Shown here piece by piece: positions 36,147 to 44,766 of a DNA stretch of 64,000 nt. This DNA is from Butyrivibrio sp. LB2008 (GTDB lineage: Bacteria > Bacillota > Clostridia > Lachnospirales > Lachnospiraceae). A program made the translations under genes and the position numbers. The notes under the pieces are model-generated. The model searched no databases and was not told where the DNA came from. It worked only from the letters and a program-made list of their open reading frames with translations. The DNA lies in the NCBI RefSeq assembly GCF_000621565.1, contig NZ_JHXZ01000009.1, forward strand, positions 124,001 through 188,000. Reading direction: 5' to 3'. The stretch's first letter is position 1, and each line of letters starts with the position of its first letter.

Positions 36147-39100
36147 ATGTTTAGAAGATTAAAAAATCTGTTTGTATTCGCTCTCGTTGTTATCATAAGC
36201 ACTGCAAGCCTTGCAGGTTGCGGAGAAAAATCCGAATCAGTTTCTGATATAGACCTTACTAAATTTCAGAGACTTTCTTATGATGCAACCGATGAGCATG
36301 AAATTGCGTTGGAGAAATTCAATAAAGGCTGTGAACCTGCCAAGATCATTCGTGATGACAAGTCACAGTTTGAGAAAAATTTTTGTCTGATTTTTCAGGG
36401 CGCAAAAGATGCGGTTACAGTAGAAAAGGTACTCGCACTTCTCGATGAGAAGAATATGAAAGCTACATTTGCGATGACTGCTGCAACTGCCGCCGAAGAT
36501 GATGCTTTGATAGATCTTATTACCCAAAAAGGACATGATATTATCGACAATGGTCTTAATGGAGATTCCTCAGTAGACGTTCTTTCTGATGAGGATATGG
36601 TCAGCAATTTTTCTGATTCCAGAAAAGTTTTTTCCACATTAATGGATGTTGCTCCCGATAAGATGATGCTGAATACTACATATTACAATGATACGATCTG
36701 TATGGCCGCATCTGCTGCAGGTTACACCAAGCTCGTATCTCCGAGTTCCGGAAGTTATCTCAATGAAAAGAGTTTCAGAGATGCCCAGAATACCGCAGAA
36801 TATGTAGCAAGACAGTCGGGAGGGAAGATCCTTGTTATCAAGCTTGATGAGTATGTTGAATCTCTTGAGGTTGATCCTAAGGTGGAGTATAAGGATCCCG
36901 CTATTGATATGCAGGCAACAATCACACCCGGAAACGCTGAAGTGGAAGATGACAGAGATGTTGTCACCATGGTCAGCTGGCTTCTTGATGCCATGAAATC
37001 ACAGAGCGTTGAGAATGTTAAACTTGACAGTCTTAAAGCACTCAATGATGAAGAATATGTAAGACAGTTATATGAAGAGACCGGCGGTTATGCTGCGGAA
37101 GTATATGAAGAAGTAGCCACAATGAAAGATGTTACCGGTCTTTGCTTCTATGGAATATCCGAAAATGCCGGTAATATAGAGAATATAATTAAGGCTCTTG
37201 TAAAAGCGAATGCAAAAGCCACTTTCTTTGTGAGCTCCGAAGAAATAGAGAAATACCCTACGGTTGTAGAGAAAATTGTAAGTTCAGGATTTTCGCTTGC
37301 CACAAGAGGTACAACAGGTGGAAATATCAGTAATAAAGAGTTTTATGATATCTACGTTGATCTCAAGACATCAGTAAGAAGTATTCAGAAGAACTACGGA
37401 CTTAAGGCAAAGTATTACATGCCTGAGGATGCGAGTGAGATAACGGAGAATCTCAGAATTGCAGCGAAAGTTGCCGGACTTGATATTGTTTCTCTGAACA
37501 ATGAAGTACTTCCTGAAAAGGGATGCATCAGTTGTTTTGATCTTACAAGAGAATTTGATATGGAGAGGCTCAATGCCTATATTTCATCGACTGCCGGCAA
37601 GAAGCAGGAAGTTGTTGATATAACGGCACTTGTTCGTTCATCGACTTGTGAGCCTGTTACCGATAAGGATACACTTAGATACCTGAGAGAAGAGAACGAT
37701 GCAAGACTTGCTCAGGAGAAAAAGAATATTTATACATCAGAGAGAGCTGTTACGATGACATTCTACGGAATCTCTAACAAAGCGGTTCTTAACGATGTAC
37801 TTACAATACTTAAGAATAACGGTTACAAGGCAACATTCTTTGTAACTCCCGATGAGCTCAGTAAGTGCGGCGAGTCAATAACCAAGATACTTAGCGGCGG
37901 AAATGAGCTGGGTATTGCTTATGTAAGTAATTCACAGATCGATCAGAGTTATGAAGAGGTTGCGGGATACATTCTCGGAGCCCAGCAGTATGCGGAGTGG
38001 AAGTATGATTCCAAGATATCTGTTGTAATGCAGCCTTACGGGGTTCCTTCCAAAGATACCAAGGAAGCTGTATCTTCATGCGGATGTTCGCTTGCGGGAT
38101 ACGAATATTCAATGGTTCAGTCCAAGGACCGCGGCGCTGTAGATCTTAGCTTTTATTCGACGCTTGCCAAGAAGGTTGAGGCACACAGAGGAAGCATCAT
38201 CTACTTCAATATGAATTATTACACTGCAGATCAGGATGCTGCAAACGGTGACGGAACAACACTTCTCGCAGAACTTTTGAAGAAGTTTATCGAGACGAAG
38301 ATATATGCACTTACATATAGAGATGTACATGGAAAGGTGCAGTCTTCAACATCATATACAGTTAAAACTTTCGGAGAACTTGCTTCTTCTAAATATGTAT
38401 ATGTACCTATAAAGAACTCACAGAAGATTGTTGCGGACGGTAACAGCATAGTGGGAGCACTTCCTGATAATGCGACAAAGAATGCATATATGGCGGGACA
38501 TTATATCGGTAATCCCGATGTGTCATTTATTCCGGGATTCTCCGCGGATGAGCTCAGAGCTTATGACACAACAGGTAAGATCACTAAAGATAAGGTTATA
38601 TTCCTTACCTTTGATGATTGGGGATATGAGCAGGATATAAACGAGCTCTTGTATGTCCTTGATAAATACAAAGTAAAAGGAAACTTCTTTGTAAGAACGA
38701 ACAATGTTGCAGACAATCCGAATCTTCTCAGAGCGATCGCGGTAGAAGGTCATATGATAGGATCACATTCCAACTCACATATGGCTGCATGGATTGCCAA
38801 TGAGAACGGAGACGGTACTTATACTTACGAATCAATCAGTGAAGAAGCCGGACGCAGACTCAGAGCTGATGTAGTTAACAGCTATACGACTTTGAATAAA
38901 TATTGTGGTGATGTAATGGTCAACGGAAAGAAGTCGCTTTCAACAATTTACAGACCACCGACACTTGCAATGAGCCGAATCGGTATGGAAAACATTTTGG
39001 ATGTTGGATTTACATATATTGTCAGCGGAGACTTTAGTTCAGGCGATTATAACTGCAATTCTGTTGATGAACTCGTAAATATACTCCGAAACGGCAAGAA

Positions 39101-39257
39101 GACATGGAATGGCACAGCAACAGTAGGAAACGGTTCCTGCCTTGTATTGCATATGTCACCCAATGCACAGTTTACTGCCGAGGCACTCGATATCATGATT
39201 CCGGAATGGCGTGCTCAGGGATACAGATTTGCCAGACTGGATGATTACCTAAAGTGA
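36147..39257 (+). CDS. Lipoprotein with four NodB-like modules (polysaccharide deacetylase)
   Basis: The 1036-residue protein is exported: signal peptide and lipobox LAGC (Cys 25). Four stretches follow the NodB pattern (hydrophobic strand, helix, KATFF): FCLIFQG near 79 with MKATFAM, GLCFYGIS near 330 with AKATFFV, MTFYGIS near 535 with YKATFFV, and LTFDDWG near 820 with VKGNFFV. Only the last keeps the metal and catalytic motifs: TFDD, GSHSNSHMA, YRPPT and LVLHMS. The first three have lost the Asp pair and the His motif. It is probably a surface polysaccharide deacetylase with three structural or binding modules. AGAGGGGC is the ribosome site. The glycosyltransferase gene follows by 14 bases. 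Confidence 0.88.
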   Translation: MFRRLKNLFVFALVVIISTASLAGCGEKSESVSDIDLTKFQRLSYDATDEHEIALEKFNKGCEPAKIIRDDKSQFEKNFCLIFQGAKDAVTVEKVLALLDEKNMKATFAMTAATAAEDDALIDLITQKGHDIIDNGLNGDSSVDVLSDEDMVSNFSDSRKVFSTLMDVAPDKMMLNTTYYNDTICMAASAAGYTKLVSPSSGSYLNEKSFRDAQNTAEYVARQSGGKILVIKLDEYVESLEVDPKVEYKDPAIDMQATITPGNAEVEDDRDVVTMVSWLLDAMKSQSVENVKLDSLKALNDEEYVRQLYEETGGYAAEVYEEVATMKDVTGLCFYGISENAGNIENIIKALVKANAKATFFVSSEEIEKYPTVVEKIVSSGFSLATRGTTGGNISNKEFYDIYVDLKTSVRSIQKNYGLKAKYYMPEDASEITENLRIAAKVAGLDIVSLNNEVLPEKGCISCFDLTREFDMERLNAYISSTAGKKQEVVDITALVRSSTCEPVTDKDTLRYLREENDARLAQEKKNIYTSERAVTMTFYGISNKAVLNDVLTILKNNGYKATFFVTPDELSKCGESITKILSGGNELGIAYVSNSQIDQSYEEVAGYILGAQQYAEWKYDSKISVVMQPYGVPSKDTKEAVSSCGCSLAGYEYSMVQSKDRGAVDLSFYSTLAKKVEAHRGSIIYFNMNYYTADQDAANGDGTTLLAELLKKFIETKIYALTYRDVHGKVQSSTSYTVKTFGELASSKYVYVPIKNSQKIVADGNSIVGALPDNATKNAYMAGHYIGNPDVSFIPGFSADELRAYDTTGKITKDKVIFLTFDDWGYEQDINELLYVLDKYKVKGNFFVRTNNVADNPNLLRAIAVEGHMIGSHSNSHMAAWIANENGDGTYTYESISEEAGRRLRADVVNSYTTLNKYCGDVMVNGKKSLSTIYRPPTLAMSRIGMENILDVGFTYIVSGDFSSGDYNCNSVDELVNILRNGKKTWNGTATVGNGSCLVLHMSPNAQFTAEALDIMIPEWRAQGYRFARLDDYLK

Positions 39258-39271
39258 TTGAGAGGTAAAAA

Positions 39272-41161
39272 ATGGAATTTCTGGATAAGATAAAAAAGAA
39301 AAAAGGTTCTGTAAACAAAGAAGACGTGATGATAGTTGAAAAGAAGGACAGAAGGGTGCTTTCACATGTACCGGATTCTACAAAACAGAGAACAAATGCA
39401 GAACGAAGAGGAAACAGTAGCGACAATAAGAATAACGATTATGAGGCTTTTCTTAAAGAGAGTAAGTCAGGAATAAGATATGTTACCGGTTTCCCCGTAC
39501 ATATGAGAAGTTATACAAAAGAAGGTCCTAAAGTCAGCGGAGTAGGCCGGGTAGTTGATATATCAAATACCGGTATGCTTGTCGAGGTTGGCAGAGAGGA
39601 ATTCAGTGCTCTCAGCACTAAGACGGTGCTCAAGGTTGATTTCAGAGTTGTTCCCGGAAGCATGCCTGAAGGAAACGAGATGCGGGTTAAGCAGAAAGTT
39701 AATGTTGTCCGCACTTTCATTACTTCCGACGGCAAGTTCATGATCGGAATTAACTTTGGCAAGGAACTTCACAATTATGCCGCAGCAAATAAGGACAGAT
39801 TCATGTTCGTATCATCGGTGATCCTCATCGCATTTACGATCAGCTGTATCATCCTTATGAGGGCGGAGAGCATCATATATTTTAAGTTTAATAAGCTCCT
39901 GTATCTGTATAGTATGGTCACTGCAGTTTTTCTTTTGAGCAGATATGTATTTGGAGCATTATACAGACCAAAGAAAGTAGATCCCGATTTTACGCCGGGC
40001 GTTTCGATCCTGATTCCCTGCTTTAATGAGGAAGAATGGATCGGAAGAACGATTGAGAGCTGCGTTAATCAGGAATATCCGATAGATAAGCTTGAAGTCA
40101 TCATAATAGATGACTGTTCAACGGATGGATCTGTCGAAAAGATAAAAGAGACAATCGATAAGCTGAAGAAAGAAGCAAGTGATAAATTTGATCTTGAGGG
40201 CAGGATTTCCTACTGCGTACAGGATAAGAATGCCGGAAAGAGAGATGCTCTCGTAAGAGGCTCGGAGCTTGCCAAGCATGAACTGGTTGTCTTTGTTGAT
40301 TCGGACAGTTTCCTTGATCCTTTTGCAATACGACATCTGGTTCAGCCTTTCAAGGATCCTAAGATGGGCGGCGTAGCCGGAAGAACGGATGTAGCCAACA
40401 CATATACAAATGCGCTTACAAAGATGCAGAGTGTAAGATATTACATTGCATTTAGAGTAATGAAGGCGGCAGAGGGACTCTTTGATGCGGTTACATGTCT
40501 TTCCGGACCTCTTTCCTGTTACAGGAAGGAAATCATCCTTGCCAACAAGGAAGCATGGATGAATCAGAGATTCTTGGGACACAGAGCTACGTTCGGTGAT
40601 GACAGAGCAATGACGAATTTTATTCTCAGACATTACAGAGCGACTTACCAGGATACTGCTGTATGTTCGACGATTGTTCCGAATAAGCATTCTGTTTTCC
40701 TTAAACAGCAGATGAGATGGAAGAGATCGTGGCTTAGAGAATCACTTATAGCAGCTTCGTTCATGTGGAAGAAAGAACCTTTTGCGGCACTTGGATTTTA
40801 TATGGGACTTGTGGTTCCCGTAGCTGCTCCGATAGTTGTTTTATACAACCTTGTATATGTACCTTTGACACAACATATTTTCCCTACAGCATTTTTGTTA
40901 GGATTGTTCCTTATGTCATTCCTGATGAGTATGTCGCAGATGCTTCTCAGAAAGAGCTCAACATGGGCATATGGCCTTTTATTCTGCATTTATTATGAGC
41001 TTATTCTTTTGTGGCAGATGCCTATTGCGTGGTTTACATTCTGGAAATCCACATGGGGAACCAGAATGACTCCAAGTGATATAGAAGAAGCCGAAAAGAA
41101 GCGCCTTCGCAAGGAAAAGAAGGATAATAAGAAGTCGTCAAATAATAAAAACGTGGAATAA
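39272..41161 (+). CDS. PilZ-domain membrane glycosyltransferase 2 (exopolysaccharide synthase)
   Basis: The 629-residue protein has an N-terminal PilZ-like domain (residues about 60-165, with the VDISNTGML motif), two membrane helices (about 183-225), a processive GT2 domain (VSILIPCFNEEEW, DDCSTDGS, VFVDSDSF, FGDDRAMT, QQMRWKRSW) and more helices at the C-terminus (about 495-590). The DDCS/DSD/GDD/QxxRW set is that of cellulose, hyaluronan and poly-GlcNAc synthases. PilZ domains bind c-di-GMP, though the RxxxR half is weak (only IRYVTG is seen). It is likely the polymerase and exporter of the locus. The product polymer is unknown. Confidence 0.88.
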   Translation: MEFLDKIKKKKGSVNKEDVMIVEKKDRRVLSHVPDSTKQRTNAERRGNSSDNKNNDYEAFLKESKSGIRYVTGFPVHMRSYTKEGPKVSGVGRVVDISNTGMLVEVGREEFSALSTKTVLKVDFRVVPGSMPEGNEMRVKQKVNVVRTFITSDGKFMIGINFGKELHNYAAANKDRFMFVSSVILIAFTISCIILMRAESIIYFKFNKLLYLYSMVTAVFLLSRYVFGALYRPKKVDPDFTPGVSILIPCFNEEEWIGRTIESCVNQEYPIDKLEVIIIDDCSTDGSVEKIKETIDKLKKEASDKFDLEGRISYCVQDKNAGKRDALVRGSELAKHELVVFVDSDSFLDPFAIRHLVQPFKDPKMGGVAGRTDVANTYTNALTKMQSVRYYIAFRVMKAAEGLFDAVTCLSGPLSCYRKEIILANKEAWMNQRFLGHRATFGDDRAMTNFILRHYRATYQDTAVCSTIVPNKHSVFLKQQMRWKRSWLRESLIAASFMWKKEPFAALGFYMGLVVPVAAPIVVLYNLVYVPLTQHIFPTAFLLGLFLMSFLMSMSQMLLRKSSTWAYGLLFCIYYELILLWQMPIAWFTFWKSTWGTRMTPSDIEEAEKKRLRKEKKDNKKSSNNKNVE

Positions 41162-41170
41162 GGTGGGAAT

Positions 41171-43030
41171 ATGTATAAGATTGAATCATCAAAAGATATA
41201 AAGAAGTTGATACGTTCAATATTAGAGCTTGTACTATTGCTTTCACTTTTGGCTTTCATATTGAAATCACTGCTTACTTCTACAACGTACAGACCGTATA
41301 ATCCATTGGATACAAACGTGGTTTCACGTATGGATCATGGATTCCTGGCTATTTCATATTCCGGTGTAGCGAGGGAAGGAAGCGATTCGAGAATCGGAGT
41401 GGACAGGCTTGATGAACATTTGAAAGCTCTTGAGGAGAGCGGATATGTTACGATTACTCAGAACGATATCGACAACTATTACAATCGCGGTATAGCGCTT
41501 CCTGATAAAGCACTTTTCCTAATGTATGAGGATGGAAGAAATGATACAGCCATCTTTTCACAGAAGATAATGGAGAAATACAACTTCAAGGCAACAATGT
41601 TTACTTATGCCGAGAAGTTCAGGAGTAAGGATGCATTCTTCCTCATGCCGGACGAACTCAAAAGGCTTGAAGAGAGCACATACTGGGAACTCGGAAGTAA
41701 TGGATATAGACTTGGATATATAAACGTCTTCGACAGATACAAAAGATACATCGGAGAACTGTCGAGTGAAGAATACTCTGCAATGAACAAATATTTTGGC
41801 AGAGATTACAATCATTATCTTATGGATTATGTAAGAGATGAGAATGGCGTTCCGAAGGAATCCTACAATGAAATGCAAAAGAGGGTATCCGGCGAGTATG
41901 GCCTTATGAAACAGGAATATATACGGGGACTTGGAAAAGTGCCCGGGGCATATGTTCTTCTTCACTCAAATACAGGCAAATTCGGTGATAATGATAAAGT
42001 AAGTGCAATAAATGAGAGAGCGATCACGAATACATTTACAATGAACTTCAACAGGGAAGGATATGCTCTCAACAACAAAAAGAGTAGCATTTATGACCTT
42101 ACACGCCTTACACCTCAGCCAAGCTGGTATACAAACCATCTTATCATGAGGATAAGGGATGATCTTCCGGAAGAAGATAAGAATAATATAGAGTTTATCG
42201 AAGGGGACGGTAACTCTAAGGACGCTTGGGAGCTTGTTATGGGAGCTGCCGAGTATAGGAAGAATGATGAGGTTATAGCGCTTACATCGCTTCCTCAGGA
42301 AATGGGTATCTTAAAGTTAAAGGACAGTGAGAAACTTAAGGATATCAAAATCTCAACAACGCTTAAGGGAAATGTACTCGGTTGCCAGTCAGTCGTTTTG
42401 AAGGCTAACAGCAAACTGGAAGGCGGCGTGGAAGTGAGAGTAATGAATAACCATCTTTATCTCATAAACGGTAAAGAGGTTGTTGAGGACATCGATCTTT
42501 ATGATTTTGATCAGAAAGAGAAAGTTTCGGTCGAAGAAGACATGAGAGATTCCCTTGCCGGTGAATACGCAGCATTTGCAAGATATGCCGTAAGTCATAA
42601 AGAAGCGGTAGAGTATACAAATCTTTCAAATGAAGTTAAGAAAGCAAAAATTAAGACATTGGAAGAAGGGGCTGAAGAGTACAGACCTGTATTCCAGATT
42701 AGCGATGCAGGAAACAGAAAGCTTGATATAACGCTTAAAGAGAACGTGATCACAGTCAAGCTTGATGATAAGGTTGTTTTTGAGAACTACGAGCTTAAAA
42801 ACATTCACGCCGGAGCTATTTATCTTAAGAGTGCTTGGACAGAGTATGGTTACAGTCAGAGAAATGTTGCGGATGACGTTTATGACGGAGTATTTGAGAA
42901 GCTGACCATAACGAACCTTGACGATAACAGTGTACTTTACACAAATGTACTTACAGGTATGCAGAATGTTCAAAGGAAAGTTGAACAGACATTTAATTCT
43001 GTAATAAACTGGTTTATTACAAATATTTAA
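41171..43030 (+). CDS. Membrane-anchored deacetylase-like protein, probably inactive
   Basis: The 619-residue protein has an N-terminal membrane helix (LELVLLLSLLAFIL) and an extracellular NodB/PgaB-like domain: FLAISYSGV, then ALFLMYEDGRNDTAIF, FKATMFT and WELGSNGYR. The expected TFDDG is MYEDG and the His motif is replaced by GSNGY, so catalysis is doubtful. Its C-terminal ~200 residues look like a jelly-roll, concanavalin-like module (LDITLKENVITVKLDDKVVFENYEL is spread over several strands). In this operon it may bind or guide the nascent polymer. It follows the synthase by 10 bases. Confidence 0.72.
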   Translation: MYKIESSKDIKKLIRSILELVLLLSLLAFILKSLLTSTTYRPYNPLDTNVVSRMDHGFLAISYSGVAREGSDSRIGVDRLDEHLKALEESGYVTITQNDIDNYYNRGIALPDKALFLMYEDGRNDTAIFSQKIMEKYNFKATMFTYAEKFRSKDAFFLMPDELKRLEESTYWELGSNGYRLGYINVFDRYKRYIGELSSEEYSAMNKYFGRDYNHYLMDYVRDENGVPKESYNEMQKRVSGEYGLMKQEYIRGLGKVPGAYVLLHSNTGKFGDNDKVSAINERAITNTFTMNFNREGYALNNKKSSIYDLTRLTPQPSWYTNHLIMRIRDDLPEEDKNNIEFIEGDGNSKDAWELVMGAAEYRKNDEVIALTSLPQEMGILKLKDSEKLKDIKISTTLKGNVLGCQSVVLKANSKLEGGVEVRVMNNHLYLINGKEVVEDIDLYDFDQKEKVSVEEDMRDSLAGEYAAFARYAVSHKEAVEYTNLSNEVKKAKIKTLEEGAEEYRPVFQISDAGNRKLDITLKENVITVKLDDKVVFENYELKNIHAGAIYLKSAWTEYGYSQRNVADDVYDGVFEKLTITNLDDNSVLYTNVLTGMQNVQRKVEQTFNSVINWFITNI

Positions 43031-43070
43031 GATCACGCTAACGCTTAGTGATCGTATGATAGGGGAGACT

Positions 43071-44132
43071 ATGAATTTAAAAAAGACTTATGTATTGCTT
43101 TCTGCAATAGTGTTATGCTTTGGAATGTTCTGCGGCTGTGGGGACACTGCGGATAAAAGTAGTGATGCGAATGCGGAAAGCGAGGCAGAAAGTGCTTTCG
43201 TGGAAGATTCATATGGCGGAGAATCCGGAGAAGTTACGGTCTGGTACCCCTATTGGGACAATGAAACTGCGGACGATGAACTTGCTGCGATAGGAGATGA
43301 TGTCGACACGATATGCTTTTTTGCGGCATATTTTGACAAAAACAGTAAGCTCTTTGTTCCGGACAATATTACGGACAAGATAGGGGAATTTAAAAAGTCC
43401 GGGTATTTAAAAGGAAAGACGACGTTTCTTACAATAGTTAATGATAAACTGCTTGATCAGGGTTCATCCCTAAAAGATACTGAGCTTTTATATGAGATAT
43501 TGGGAAACAGTAACCTTGCGGAAAAGCATGCGGACAATGTTATAAAACTTGCCGGAAAAACAGGTCTTGGCGGCATCGAGATAGACTATGAGGCGATAAA
43601 GAAAGATAAGGAGCTGTGGGGGCGTTTTAATGAGTTTATAAAAGTGCTCTCGGAAAAGGCTTCAAAAGAAAATATCAGTCTCAGAGTTATATTTGAGCCT
43701 TCGGCGCCGATAGACAGTTTTGAATGGCCTGAATATCCGGAATATGTAATGATGTGTTACAACCTTAAGGGATACGGTACGGAACCGGGACCTAAAGCGG
43801 ATGTGGAATTTATAAAAGGTCTGTATGAGAAAATGTCCGTTTTAAACGGAAAAGTTAATTTGGCATTTGCTACGGGAGGATTTGATTTTGCTGATGACGG
43901 ATCGGTTAAACAGCTTAATTACAATGCTGCCGTGGCACTATGCGATGAATATGGCGGTACACCGGAACGTGATCCCGGAAGTTCAGCAATGTACTTTAGT
44001 TATACAGATGAGGTGAATACTGAACATCAGGTATGGTATGCCGATCAAGAGACATTAAAAGTCTGGATTGAGACTGCAAAAAATTCTGGTTGTGAAAAAA
44101 TTTCAATCTGGCGACTTGGCGGAAATTTATAA
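43071..44132 (+). CDS. GH18-like lipoprotein
   Basis: The 353-residue protein is a lipoprotein (lipobox FCGC, about residue 22) with a TIM-barrel layout of family 18: VWYPYWD, ICFFAAYFD, the catalytic strand GLGGIEIDYEAI and VMMCYNLKGYG, ending WRLGGNL. The catalytic Glu is kept, but the first Asp of DGxDxDxE is Gly. Family 18 members hydrolyse or bind GlcNAc polymers and spore-cortex hydrolases share this fold, so it may trim the polymer of this locus. ATG 43071 has AGGGGAG upstream; an earlier in-frame ATG at 43056 lacks one. A strong terminator follows. Confidence 0.8.
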   Translation: MNLKKTYVLLSAIVLCFGMFCGCGDTADKSSDANAESEAESAFVEDSYGGESGEVTVWYPYWDNETADDELAAIGDDVDTICFFAAYFDKNSKLFVPDNITDKIGEFKKSGYLKGKTTFLTIVNDKLLDQGSSLKDTELLYEILGNSNLAEKHADNVIKLAGKTGLGGIEIDYEAIKKDKELWGRFNEFIKVLSEKASKENISLRVIFEPSAPIDSFEWPEYPEYVMMCYNLKGYGTEPGPKADVEFIKGLYEKMSVLNGKVNLAFATGGFDFADDGSVKQLNYNAAVALCDEYGGTPERDPGSSAMYFSYTDEVNTEHQVWYADQETLKVWIETAKNSGCEKISIWRLGGNL

Positions 44133-44139
44133 CAAAAAT

Positions 44140-44197
44140 AGTCATAAAAGCGGCATTATAATATACTTAAACAATGGCGCTTTTATGACTTTTTTTG
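44140..44197 (+). terminator. Intrinsic terminator closing the polysaccharide locus
   Basis: AGTCATAAAAGCG (44140-44152) pairs exactly with CGCTTTTATGACT (44178-44190), followed by a T run to 44197. It separates the polysaccharide operon from the YtrA-type operon. Confidence 0.92.
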
Positions 44198-44211
44198 TAC
44201 AAAAAAAGTAG

Positions 44212-44240
44212 TTGCAATATTAAAAATGAAATGATATTAT
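44212..44240 (+). promoter_or_regulatory. Promoter of the hybrid transport operon
   Basis: TTGCAA (44212-44217) and TATTAT (44235-44240) separated by exactly 17 bases, directly upstream of a palindromic operator. Transcription would start at about 44247. Confidence 0.7.
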
Positions 44241-44243
44241 TTT

Positions 44244-44268
44244 AGTGTACTAAGTTGAATAGTACACT
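44244..44268 (+). promoter_or_regulatory. YtrA/GntR-type operator palindrome
   Basis: AGTGTACTA (44244-44252), seven bases, then TAGTACACT (44260-44268): a perfect 9-bp inverted repeat placed over the expected transcription start. Spacing and position fit self-repression by the YtrA-like regulator encoded 110 bases downstream. Confidence 0.75.
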
Positions 44269-44379
44269 TATTCTTGTATCATGGGGGGGATGAAGACCTA
44301 TGATATACAAGCATATCCGAAAGGGTTTTATATATAATGTTACTTAATAATTTCATAATTGATGATGGATGGGAGAACT

Positions 44380-44766
44380 ATGAAAATTATAGACTACCAG
44401 GACAGCAGACCTATTTATGAGCAGATAGTTGAAAGTTTCAAAGTCCAGATTTTTAAAGGAATATTGCAGGCTGATGAGCAAATGCCGTCTGTCAGGAGCC
44501 TTGCAATGGAACTTTCGACAAATCCCAATACGGTTCAGCGTGCTTATTCTGAACTTGAGCGGCAGGGATTTATTTATACTGTGAAGGGCAGGGGGAACTT
44601 TGTCAAAGGTGACGATTCTCTGAAAGATACTAAGAAACAGGAGGTAATCGATGAGATTGTCGAACTGTTTGTTGAAGCAAATTCTATCGGTATCACTTTT
44701 GATGAAGTGTTGTCAGAAATAAAGGTCAGGCTAGATGAAATAGCTAAGGAGGGAGGAAAGTCGTGA
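44380..44766 (+). CDS. GntR-family regulator, YtrA subfamily
   Basis: The 128-residue protein has the short YtrA layout: an N-terminal winged helix-turn-helix (PIYEQIVESFKVQIFKG, then MPSVRSLAMELSTNPNTVQRAY) and a C-terminal dimerising helix with no ligand domain. YtrA-type repressors commonly head ABC transporter operons and respond to cell-wall-active compounds. The chosen ATG has GGGAG upstream. An ABC ATPase gene overlaps the stop (GTGA). The palindrome at 44244 is the likely target. Confidence 0.92.
   Translation: MKIIDYQDSRPIYEQIVESFKVQIFKGILQADEQMPSVRSLAMELSTNPNTVQRAYSELERQGFIYTVKGRGNFVKGDDSLKDTKKQEVIDEIVELFVEANSIGITFDEVLSEIKVRLDEIAKEGGKS

Noticed and set aside
43031..43053. Terminator between 41171-43030 and the GH18-like gene
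   Set aside because: GATCAC and GTGATC can pair, but no T run follows and the downstream gene is only 18 bases away; it is at most an intercistronic stem.
44140..44197. Regulatory site related to GTCATAAAAT near 35955
   Set aside because: The sequence forms a long perfect stem with a T run and is explained as a terminator.
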